Source: Streptomyces sp. NBC_01314 (GTDB lineage Bacteria > Actinomycetota > Actinomycetes > Streptomycetales > Streptomycetaceae). Taken from it: a stretch of 64,000 nt of DNA. A program made the translations under genes and the position numbers. Positions 26,825-34,053 of this stretch are shown in pieces. A model generated the notes under the pieces. The model was not told where the DNA came from and searched no databases. It worked only from the letters and a program-made list of their open reading frames with translations. Every line of letters begins with the position of its first letter. The first letter of the stretch is position 1. The DNA lies in NCBI RefSeq assembly GCF_041435215.1, contig NZ_CP108394.1, positions 1,550,001-1,614,000 of the forward strand, written 5' to 3'.

Positions 26825-27847
26825 ATGTCCGGCACACCCGTACCCCGTCCACGCGTCGCGGTGAGCCGCGCCGGTCTGCCGGGAGCCGCCGTCCGGCGAC
26901 TCGCCTCGCGGTACGACGTCGTCTCGTGGGAGGGGACGGCCCCGCCCACCTCCGCGGAGCTGGGCGCGCTGGTCCGGGGCTGCTCCGGGCTCCTCGTCCT
27001 GGGCAGTGACCGGGTGGACACCGCTCTGCTGGACGCGGCCGGCCCCGGCCTCCGGGTCGTGGCGTTGGCGTCGATGGGATACGACGGCGTGGACGTCGGT
27101 GCCGCCGCCGCGCGCGGTGTGGTGGTCACCCACACCCCCGACGTGCTCGCCGACACCACGGCGGACGTGGCGATGGCGCTGATCCTGATGGCCCGGCGGC
27201 GCCTCGGCGCCAGCGTGGACGCGCTGCGGCGTGGCGAGTGGGGCGCCTTCAGGATGGACGCCTTCCTGGGGCTCGACGTACAGGGAGCGACACTCGGGCT
27301 GATCGGCTACGGGCAGATCGCCAAGGCCGTCGCGCGCCGGGCGGCCGGATTCCGGATGCGGGTCCAGCACCACCATCCGCGCCGCCAGGAGGACGACGAG
27401 CTGTCCCGCTGGGTCACCTTCGAGGAGCTGCTGCGGACCAGTGACGTGGTGTCCGTGCACACTCCGCTGACGCCCGAGACCGTAGGCCTGATCGGCGCAC
27501 CGGAGCTCGCGCTGATGAAGCCGACCGCCACGCTCGTCAACACCGGACGCGGCGGAATCGTCGACGAACAGGCCCTGCTCACCGCGCTGCGCGACGGGAA
27601 GCTGCACTCGGCGGGGCTGGACGTGATGGTGGACGAGCCTCGTACGGATCCCGCCGATCCGCTGTTCGCCGAGCCGCGCCTGGTGGTGCTGCCGCATGTG
27701 GGGTCGGCGACGCAGGCCACGCGCGCGGCGATGGTCGAGCTGGCGGCGCGCAATATCGAGGCCGTACTGGAGGGGGAGGCAGCGCCGACCCCGCTGCCGG
27801 GGACCGGGGGGCGGCCCGTGGTGGCCGCGGCACGCGAGGGCGCCTGA
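26825..27847 (+). CDS. 2-hydroxyacid dehydrogenase, 2-ketogluconate/glyoxylate reductase (GhrB) type
   Basis: D-2-hydroxyacid dehydrogenase, 340 aa. It shows VALASMGYDGVDVGAAAARGV, the Rossmann motif TLGLIGYGQIAKAVARRA, catalytic Arg in LVNTGRGGIVDEQAL, Glu in GLDVMVDEPRTDPADPL and His in VVLPHVGSATQATR. The family reduces glyoxylate, hydroxypyruvate and 2-ketogluconate. Beside idonate and gluconate genes, reduction of 2-ketogluconate (or 2,5-diketogluconate) to gluconate is the likeliest role. ATG 26825 sits 85 bp after idnD. The sequence around this ATG (ttcagcatgtcc) is a partial match to the IclR operator, probably by chance. The 170 bp after the gene holds nothing I can name. Confidence 0.87.
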   Translation: MSGTPVPRPRVAVSRAGLPGAAVRRLASRYDVVSWEGTAPPTSAELGALVRGCSGLLVLGSDRVDTALLDAAGPGLRVVALASMGYDGVDVGAAAARGVVVTHTPDVLADTTADVAMALILMARRRLGASVDALRRGEWGAFRMDAFLGLDVQGATLGLIGYGQIAKAVARRAAGFRMRVQHHHPRRQEDDELSRWVTFEELLRTSDVVSVHTPLTPETVGLIGAPELALMKPTATLVNTGRGGIVDEQALLTALRDGKLHSAGLDVMVDEPRTDPADPLFAEPRLVVLPHVGSATQATRAAMVELAARNIEAVLEGEAAPTPLPGTGGRPVVAAAREGA

Positions 27848-28017
27848 CCCGGGTCCGCTCGATGACGCTTCCCAGGGGTGTGTAGCCCGCGGTCACCGAT
27901 CGGCGCGGAGCCGTACGGGGTACGCCCGGCCATGCGTACGGTCTCGGAGAGAACGTGGCACAACGGCCGGCACGGCACGGTCGGTGTGCCCACCGGGGCT
28001 TCGTTGTCGCGGGCCGG

Positions 28018-28203
28018 TCACCAGTGCGGGGTGGGAACGGTCGGCGAGTCGTCGTCGCCGCGCACCGGCCGCGGAGGTTGGTCGAGGATGTCGCGGGCCG
28101 CGACTCCGTCACCACCGGTCCGGCGCTGCCGGGCGCGCACCCGGTCGCCGAGGAGGGCGAGGCGTTCGAGGAGCAGGACGAATGCGCCTTTGGCCCGTTT
28201 CAC
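28018..28203 (-). CDS. Small hypothetical protein (61 aa)
   Basis: A short frame from GTG 28201-28203, with GGAAGG at 7 bp, to TGA 28018. It encodes KRAKGAFVLLLERLALLGDR, then a basic, proline- and aspartate-rich tail ending SPTVPTPHW. A longer form from an upstream ATG is possible. I do not recognise a family. It is divergent from the TrmB/LuxR regulator gene with 98 bp between them, so it could be a control target or a small accessory peptide of the RiPP island. It may also be non-coding. Confidence 0.45.
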   Translation of the reverse strand: MKRAKGAFVLLLERLALLGDRVRARQRRTGGDGVAARDILDQPPRPVRGDDDSPTVPTPHW

Positions 28204-28301
28204 AGTGATGCCTTCCGAGGGGGTCTGGGAATATCCATCGCACATCTGAACAATGGACGCAGCAGGGGCTGTTGGGGTCATCTGGCTGATGAGGGGGTTG
28301 G

Positions 28302-29363
28302 GTGGGCGGCATCGGTGATGACGGCACGACACCGGGCCTTCGTACGGCGGCCGGGTGGCCGTCGCACGAAGCGCAACTGTCCGAGGACGCAGTCCGGATG
28401 TTCCGTTGGGTGAGCGACCAGGGGTCGTGTGACGCGAGGACGCTGGGCGCGACGCTGGGGCTGCCGGAGAGCCGCGCGGCCTCGACGGTGGCGAGGCTGA
28501 CCGAACTGCTGCTGCTGCGCCATCTGCCCGGCAAACCCGACCAGTTGGTGGCGGTGGCGCCGGACACGGCCCTCGCCGCGCTGGTCGCGCCGAGGGAGGC
28601 GGGGTTGCGCCGGCAGCTCGCCGAGATCGACCGGCTGCGGGCCGAACTGTCCCTCCTGACGCCCTTCTACGCGGAAGGCCGGCGGCAGGGGCGGGGACGG
28701 GCGCCGCTGACGGAGGTCACGGACCTGAAGACCGTCGTCGGGATGATCACCGAGGCGACCATGCGGTGCCGGCAGGAGGTCCGCACCTGTCACCCCGGCG
28801 GCGGCCGCTCCCCGGCGCTGCTGGAGCAGGCGTTCGTACAGGACCGCGACATGCTGCGCCGAGGCGTGCGTATGCGCACGCTGTACCAGCACACGGCCCG
28901 CTACCACCTGCCCACCCAGGAGTACGCGCGGCGGATGACCGACGAGGGCGCCGAGATCAGGACGCTGAGCGAACTGTTCGGCCGCATGGTCGCCTTCGAC
29001 AGGGAGACGGTGTTCATCCCGCACCAGGACGACCTGGACGCGGCCATCGCCATCCAGGAGCCGTCCACGGTCTCCTATCTCTGCGCGGCCTTCGATCACG
29101 CCTGGTCGCTGGCCGAGCCCTACCAGCCGGCCTGGACGGAGAGTTCGGCGCGGGACGAGGTGAAGCAGGCCATCGTGCGGCTGCTGGCCGAGGGCATGAA
29201 GGACGAGATGGTGGCCCGGCGGCTGGGGATGTCGCTGCGCACCTGCCGCAAGCACATCGCCGAGATCATGGAGCAGCTGGGCGCGGCCAGCCGCTTCCAG
29301 GCCGGGTATCTGGCCCGCGTGCAGTCCTCCGGTCCGGCCTCGGCGGCCGCGGGCGGTACCTGA
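28302..29363 (+). CDS. TrmB-like/LuxR-type HTH regulator
   Basis: 353-aa regulator. The N-terminal part (about 25-110) is a TrmB-like winged helix (SEDAVRMFRWVSDQGSCDARTLGATLGLPESRAAS). The middle is a phospholipase-D-like sensor region (TCHPGGGRSP, MLRRGVRMRTLYQHTARYHLPTQEYARRMTDEGAEIRT). The C-terminus (about 285-335) is a LuxR HTH (VKQAIVRLLAEGMKDEMVARRLGMSLRTCRKHIAEIMEQLGA). Such regulators often sit at the edge of lanthipeptide or other RiPP clusters. GTG 28302 follows an AGGGGG motif. It probably controls the island to its right. The 239 bp between it and the convergent SARP gene hold nothing clear. Confidence 0.85.
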   Translation: MGGIGDDGTTPGLRTAAGWPSHEAQLSEDAVRMFRWVSDQGSCDARTLGATLGLPESRAASTVARLTELLLLRHLPGKPDQLVAVAPDTALAALVAPREAGLRRQLAEIDRLRAELSLLTPFYAEGRRQGRGRAPLTEVTDLKTVVGMITEATMRCRQEVRTCHPGGGRSPALLEQAFVQDRDMLRRGVRMRTLYQHTARYHLPTQEYARRMTDEGAEIRTLSELFGRMVAFDRETVFIPHQDDLDAAIAIQEPSTVSYLCAAFDHAWSLAEPYQPAWTESSARDEVKQAIVRLLAEGMKDEMVARRLGMSLRTCRKHIAEIMEQLGAASRFQAGYLARVQSSGPASAAAGGT

Positions 29364-29602
29364 GAACCCCGCCGGGGAGAGCCTTGGGGGGCTGTGGGCC
29401 GACCGCGCCGGACCGGCAGCGGCCCGCCCGGCCCCCTCCCCTCCGGACCGGCCCCGAGCCGGTCGGAGGGGGTCCCCGGCCGGATCCCGCCCGGACCTGA
29501 AAGGCGGCCCCGGCCCCGCGTCGGACGGGGCACGCCGTGGCCGGCGCGTCACCGGAGCGTGCCCGTCGAGCGAGGTGCTCGCCGGGAGGACGTCGTACCT
29601 CG

Positions 29603-31687
29603 TCATGCCTGGTACAGGGCAGGACCCACCGCCGCCCCGACAGCGCCCTCCGCCGCCGTACCGCCGCCGCACGCCCGGCCCGCTCTCGGCAGCGCGGAGC
29701 CACCCTCGCCCGCCACGACTCGCGAAGGGCCCCCGCACCCGTGGCCGCCGCCGTCGGCCTGATCCTGCTCCCACGGCGTCGCGGACACCGCCTGGCGCCG
29801 CTCTCCTGACGCGGCCGCCTGTTCCCGCGCGAACAGCAGGGTCAGCCAGGGCAGTTCGTAGCGCACGGCGTCCGGGACCGCGGCCAGGTGCGCGGTCACC
29901 TCGGGCAGGGACGGCGGTGGCAGGACGCCGACGTCGATCAGTTCCTCCAGGGCACGCTGCGCGTCCCGTCCGTCCCTGCCCAGGGCGCGGGCGGCGGCGG
30001 GGAGGGTGAAGGACGAGTCCGGCAGCGCGGCCAGCGCGTGGAGGGAGTCGCGGGCGGGAGCGGGCAGCCGGGCCCACGCCCCGGCGAGACGGGCGCGGAC
30101 CCCGAGGCCGCCGGACGCGAGTTCGTCCAGGGCCTCCAGGGGATGTTCGAGACGGTCCGCGTACTGACCGAGCGGCATGTGGCGCAGCACCGACAGGCGG
30201 TTTCCGGCCGCTCGCAGGGCGAACGGGAGGAGCCCCGTGGCGCCGACGACGCGTGCCGCGGCGGGGTGCTCGGCGGCCAGCCGGGTCCGCCCGATGATTC
30301 CACCGAGCAGATCCAGGGCCTCCTCGGTGGACAGCGGCGGGAGTTCCACCCGGTGCGCGGACTCCAGACAGGGCAGCCGGCTGCGCGAGGTGACCAGCGC
30401 GGCGGCGGTGCCCGACGGCGGCAGCAGTGGGCCGAGGGCGGTGGCGTCGGGCGCGTCGTCCAGGAGCAGCAGGATCCGGCGCCCGGACAGCCAGGAGCGC
30501 CATACGGTGGCGGCCTCCTCCCGGCCGGGGGGCAGCCGCTCGGTGCAGCCCAGGGAGCGGGCCAGCTCCGCCAGCACCGACGCCCATGGGCGCGTGGAAC
30601 CGTCCTCGGAGCACAGCCGGGTGGCGACCACGCCGTCGGGGTAGCGCGCGGCGAGACGGTGCGCGATGTGCACGGCGAAGGCCGTCTTGCCGACGCCGGC
30701 CGCGCCGGTGAGGAGTACCGGGGGTCCGCCCTCGGTGTCCAACCGCGCTGTGACAGCGTCCAGTTCCCATGTGCGCCCGGTGAAGTCGGCGAGGTCCGGC
30801 GGGAGCAGCCGTGACCCGGTGGGGCCGCCGCGCGGCCGGGGCGGGGCCATCTCGTCCAGCAGGGAGCGGTAGGCGCCCCGCAGCGCCGCACCGGGTGCCA
30901 GGCCCAGTTCCCGGGACAGCTGCTGACGGCAGTCGTCGTAGGCGGCCAGTGCCTCCGTTCGGCGGCCGACCCGGTACAGCGCGGTGAGCTGGGCGGCGCG
31001 CAGCCGTTCCCGCAGCGGGTGGCGGCTCACCATCTCGTCCACGGAGTCCGCGACCGGGCCCGGATCCCCGATCTCCAACTGGGCTTCCGCCCAGGCCTCG
31101 TAGACGGCCAGTCGCCGGGCATGCTGGCGTTCGACGGCGGCCCGCAGCACATCGGCGCAGGAGGCCAGGTCGCTGAAGGGGTCGTGCCGCCACAGGTCCA
31201 GCGCCCTGCGGTACGTCCGGGCCGCGCGGCTCGGCGTGCCGGCGCGCACCTCGGCGTCGCCGCGCCGGGCCAGTTCCTCGAAGTGCAGGGTGTCGCATTC
31301 CTCCGCGGTGAGGTGCAGAACGTAGCCGCCGGGACCGTGGCGCAGCCGGCCCAGGTCGTCGGGGTCGAGCACCCGGCGCAGGGTCGACACGTACACCTGA
31401 AGGTTCTTGCGGGCCGTACGGGGCGGATCGTCCGGCCAGACGGCGTCGGTCAGTTCCTCCAGTGACACCGGTGTGTTCGGGCGGGTGAGCAGGACTGCCA
31501 GGACGAGGCGCTGCTTCAGCGGCCCGAGCGCCAGCGGCAGACCGCCGCGGGAGGCCCGCAGAGGGCCGAGGAGGGTAAGTCGCAGAAGGGCGGTTGTGGT
31601 GTTCTCACTGTCTGTTTCACCGGCGGGCTCTCGCGGAATCACAGGACCCGACGCCATGCCTCGGCTTTCCGTGAGCGAATCGACCAT
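29603..31687 (-). CDS. SARP/AfsR-type regulator with NB-ARC ATPase domain
   Basis: 694-aa pathway-type activator. Domains: OmpR-like winged helix at about 35-110 (LLGPLRASRGGLPLALGPLKQRLVLAVLL, WPDDPPRTARKNLQVYVSTLRRVL), bacterial transcriptional activation domain at about 115-275, and an NB-ARC ATPase at about 290-560 with P-loop LTGAAGVGKTAFAVHIA and LLLLDDAPD. The TPR repeats of full AfsR proteins are absent. The last 50 or so residues are Gly/Ala-rich and unlike the family, so a 3' frameshift or truncation is possible. It is divergent from the radical SAM operon and is the obvious candidate activator for it. Confidence 0.88.
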   Translation of the reverse strand: MVDSLTESRGMASGPVIPREPAGETDSENTTTALLRLTLLGPLRASRGGLPLALGPLKQRLVLAVLLTRPNTPVSLEELTDAVWPDDPPRTARKNLQVYVSTLRRVLDPDDLGRLRHGPGGYVLHLTAEECDTLHFEELARRGDAEVRAGTPSRAARTYRRALDLWRHDPFSDLASCADVLRAAVERQHARRLAVYEAWAEAQLEIGDPGPVADSVDEMVSRHPLRERLRAAQLTALYRVGRRTEALAAYDDCRQQLSRELGLAPGAALRGAYRSLLDEMAPPRPRGGPTGSRLLPPDLADFTGRTWELDAVTARLDTEGGPPVLLTGAAGVGKTAFAVHIAHRLAARYPDGVVATRLCSEDGSTRPWASVLAELARSLGCTERLPPGREEAATVWRSWLSGRRILLLLDDAPDATALGPLLPPSGTAAALVTSRSRLPCLESAHRVELPPLSTEEALDLLGGIIGRTRLAAEHPAAARVVGATGLLPFALRAAGNRLSVLRHMPLGQYADRLEHPLEALDELASGGLGVRARLAGAWARLPAPARDSLHALAALPDSSFTLPAAARALGRDGRDAQRALEELIDVGVLPPPSLPEVTAHLAAVPDAVRYELPWLTLLFAREQAAASGERRQAVSATPWEQDQADGGGHGCGGPSRVVAGEGGSALPRAGRACGGGTAAEGAVGAAVGPALYQA

Positions 31688-32094
31688 CTTTCCCTCTCAG
31701 CCCCTTCCCCATCCGGTGTCGTCGGAGTTCTGGCAGAGAAAGACAATTCCGTACACGAAAGCCTCCGAGGAGCGGCAGGAGTGAGGGAATCCGCGAGGAG
31801 CCGTGAACACTTCGGGAATTCGATGGAATTCCTTCGGCCTGCACAGCATGCGCACAAGCCGGGGCCGGGGCCATGGACCCGAGAATGGCTCAAGGTGCAT
31901 GCAGCAACGCACCCGCCGGAATAAAGGGCGAAGAAGCATACAAACCGCCGCGAATCGGCGCGCCGCGCTCCCTTCCGTCCCACGGCCGGTCAGCCCTGCG
32001 CCGCGTACCGGCCCCGAACCGCCCGCCAACCACCACCGAACCGGCGCCCATCACGCTGAGGCCGCACATCCCGGTGACCGACGGAGGTGACGAG
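31688..32094. promoter_or_regulatory. Divergent control region of SARP gene and radical SAM operon
   Basis: About 400 bp without a convincing gene. The in-frame extension of the radical SAM ORF into it is Pro/Arg-rich filler. A perfect inverted repeat, GGAATTC-gatg-GAATTCC, at 31815-31832 stands out as an AT-rich operator candidate about 130 bp from the SARP start. The first half (tcgggaattc) also resembles half of a PAS-LuxR site. Confidence 0.55.
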
Positions 32095-33162
32095 ATGCGA
32101 CTGGCGGAGATCATCGCGCTACGTCCGGTACCGGCAGCCGGACTCCTCGCCACCCTCACCAGGCGCTGCCCGCTGAGCTGTGCCCACTGCTCCACCTCGT
32201 CGGGGCCCCGCGGCGAGGACACTCCGGCCGAGGCGCTGCGCCGCTTCGTCGGTGGCTTCACCTCCGAACACCGTCCGGAGGTCCTCATGCTCACGGGCGG
32301 TGAGCCGCTGCTGCGGCCCGCGCTCGTGGCGGACCTCGCGGCACTCGCCGCGGCGGCCGGAACGCGGACATCGGTACTCAGCGGCATGTTCTTCGCGGCC
32401 GACGGCCGGGTGCCCGCCCGCATCATGCGCGCCCTGCGGGACGTCACCCATTTCTCGGCGAGCGTCGACGTGTTCCACGAACGTGAGGTACCGCGCTCGG
32501 CGGTCTTTCGTGCGATGCACCGCATCAGGGAAAGCGGAATCGACGTGAGTTTCCACGTGGCGGGCACCGCGGCGGACGATTCCTATCTCGCGGACATCAC
32601 CACGTCCATTCGCACCGAATTCCGGGACCAGGCAGCCGTACTGGTCAATCACGTCCGGCCGGTGGGACGGGCGGCGGGCTGGGCGGCCGCGCGCACGGTC
32701 CCGCTCCGGGGCGCAGTGGACGAAGGTCTCTTCGAGGCGCCCCCGGCCCCGTGCGCGATGGCGGCCTGGCCGGTGGTGGCCTTCGACGGCACCGTCGCGG
32801 CCTGCTGCAACCAGCGTGTGGTGGACGCCCGGCCGGTTCCGGAGCACCTGCGTCTGGGGCACATCGCGGAGGACGACTGGGCCGCGATACGGCGCCGCTG
32901 CCAGGCGTCACCCGTGCTGCGCACCATCCGTACCGCCGGAGTCGGATCGTGTACGGACTGCCGTGGCCTGGCCGGGCGGCCCGCGGCTCTGGACGCGGCC
33001 GAACGGTCCGGTTCGCGCCCCGCGGCCGGCGCGATGGACGTGCTCGGCGCCCGGCTCCAGCACGACGCGGGGGCCGCCTCGCTGCTGCGACGGTACGGAA
33101 GTGAGCGGTACGCACCGCTCGTGCTGCTCGGCGGTGCCGGGGACGAGGAGGTTCCCGGGTGA
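32095..33162 (+). CDS. Radical SAM protein, RiPP-maturase-like
   Basis: 355-aa radical SAM enzyme. The [4Fe-4S] motif is CPLSCAHC (C25, C29, C32), followed by LMLTGGEPLLRP. A C-terminal cysteine-rich part (PCAMAAWPVVAFDGTVAACCNQ, SCTDCRG) could bind an auxiliary cluster, SPASM-fashion. ATG 32095 has GGAGG 7 bp upstream and gives the expected start. It heads a six-gene operon in which every start overlaps the preceding stop. It is next but one to a 69-aa peptide gene, so a role in peptide modification is likely; the chemistry is unknown. Confidence 0.87.
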   Translation: MRLAEIIALRPVPAAGLLATLTRRCPLSCAHCSTSSGPRGEDTPAEALRRFVGGFTSEHRPEVLMLTGGEPLLRPALVADLAALAAAAGTRTSVLSGMFFAADGRVPARIMRALRDVTHFSASVDVFHEREVPRSAVFRAMHRIRESGIDVSFHVAGTAADDSYLADITTSIRTEFRDQAAVLVNHVRPVGRAAGWAAARTVPLRGAVDEGLFEAPPAPCAMAAWPVVAFDGTVAACCNQRVVDARPVPEHLRLGHIAEDDWAAIRRRCQASPVLRTIRTAGVGSCTDCRGLAGRPAALDAAERSGSRPAAGAMDVLGARLQHDAGAASLLRRYGSERYAPLVLLGGAGDEEVPG

Positions 33163-33851
33163 GCCCGTCGGCCGTCGCGAGCCTGCGACTCGAACTGTCC
33201 CTCGTGCAGCCCGTGCTGTGGGCCGCCACCGCCCGCATGTGGCGCTCCGGCTCCGGGCTCCCCGGCCGCTACCGGCGCTACCTGTGCGTCATGCACCAGG
33301 TGATCCGCGCCTCCGTACCGCTGATGGAGCGGGCCGCCGCACGGTGCGAGGCGCTGCCGCAGGACCAGGTGGCGCCGCCTCTCGCGCGGTACCTGCGGGC
33401 GCACGCCGAGGAGGAACGGGGCCACGACGACTGGCTGCTCGCCGACGCGGCGGCGACCGGGACGGAGCCGGGCGAGCTGACCCACGCCGTGCCGCCGGCC
33501 CATGTGGCCGCGCTGGTGGGGGCGCAGTACTACTGGCTCGAACACAGCCATCCGGTGGCCCTGCTCGGCTACATCGCGGTACTGGAGGGCAACGCACCCG
33601 CGCCGGGCCTGGCCGGCCGGCTGGCACGTGAGACCGGGCTGCCGCAGGCCGCCTTCGAGACCGTACGCCTGCACGCGGACCTCGACGACGGACACAGCGC
33701 GGACCTGGACCGGCTGATCGACCGGCTGCCCCTGGACGCCGCGCAGCGTTCCCTGGTCGCCGTCAGCGCGCTGCACACGGTCGGCTCCCTCGCCGAACTG
33801 TTCGACCGCATCGCCGCGGCACCGACCGAATGGGAGAGCCCCCATGAATGA
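33159..33851 (+). CDS. Iron-containing redox (haem-oxygenase-like diiron) family protein
   Basis: 230-aa all-helical protein resembling the TenA/haem-oxygenase-fold oxidases and oxygenases now called iron-containing redox enzymes. Possible metal-binding residues are E and H in RAHAEEERGHDDWLLADA, in YYWLEHSHPVALLGYIAVLEG, and in RLHADLDDGHSADLDRL. The spacing resembles the diiron ligands of this fold. It starts with GTG overlapping the radical SAM stop (GTGA). Beside the radical SAM and small peptide genes it is probably a second tailoring enzyme. No substrate can be named. Confidence 0.75.
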   Translation: MSPSAVASLRLELSLVQPVLWAATARMWRSGSGLPGRYRRYLCVMHQVIRASVPLMERAAARCEALPQDQVAPPLARYLRAHAEEERGHDDWLLADAAATGTEPGELTHAVPPAHVAALVGAQYYWLEHSHPVALLGYIAVLEGNAPAPGLAGRLARETGLPQAAFETVRLHADLDDGHSADLDRLIDRLPLDAAQRSLVAVSALHTVGSLAELFDRIAAAPTEWESPHE

Positions 33852-34053
33852 CCCCGCACCCGATCGCGACCGCCTCCGCGCGCTGGAGGACGCCGGGTTC
33901 CCGCTGCACAGCCTCTCCCCCGAGCAGCGCGAGGTGCTCCAGGACCTCAGCGCGGAGGAGCTGACCCTGCTGCTGGGCCTGAAGGAGCGGCTGGACGCGG
34001 CCGAGCCGGAGGTGCAGGCGCACAGCGAGATCGCCGGCGGAGCGCTGTTCTGA
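33844..34053 (+). CDS. Small peptide, aroma-sacti-cluster-like (possible RiPP precursor or scaffold)
   Basis: 69-aa acidic, helical peptide: LRALEDAGFPLHSLSPEQREVLQDLSAEELTLLLGLKERL and a C-terminal tail ending SEIAGGALF. The body resembles what I recall of the aroma-sacti cluster domain, small proteins encoded with radical SAM genes in actinomycetes. It contains no cysteine, so it cannot itself carry a sactionine thioether. It may be modified elsewhere (for example at the C-terminal Phe) or serve as a leader or scaffold. Its start lies inside the end of the diiron gene (8-bp overlap) and its stop touches the next ATG. Confidence 0.7.
   Translation: MNDPAPDRDRLRALEDAGFPLHSLSPEQREVLQDLSAEELTLLLGLKERLDAAEPEVQAHSEIAGGALF

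Noticed and set aside
26817..26830. Fifth IclR operator (ttcagcatgtccgg)
   Set aside because: It matches only the left half of the 12-mer and includes the ATG start of the dehydrogenase, so chance similarity is likely.
31873..32094. N-terminal extension of the first radical SAM protein
   Set aside because: It is open but Pro/Arg-rich, without family similarity, and a strong GGAGG ribosome-binding site precedes ATG 32095.
33844..34053. Calling the 69-aa peptide a sactipeptide precursor
   Set aside because: It has no cysteine, so a sactionine bond is impossible. It was kept as a small peptide of uncertain role.
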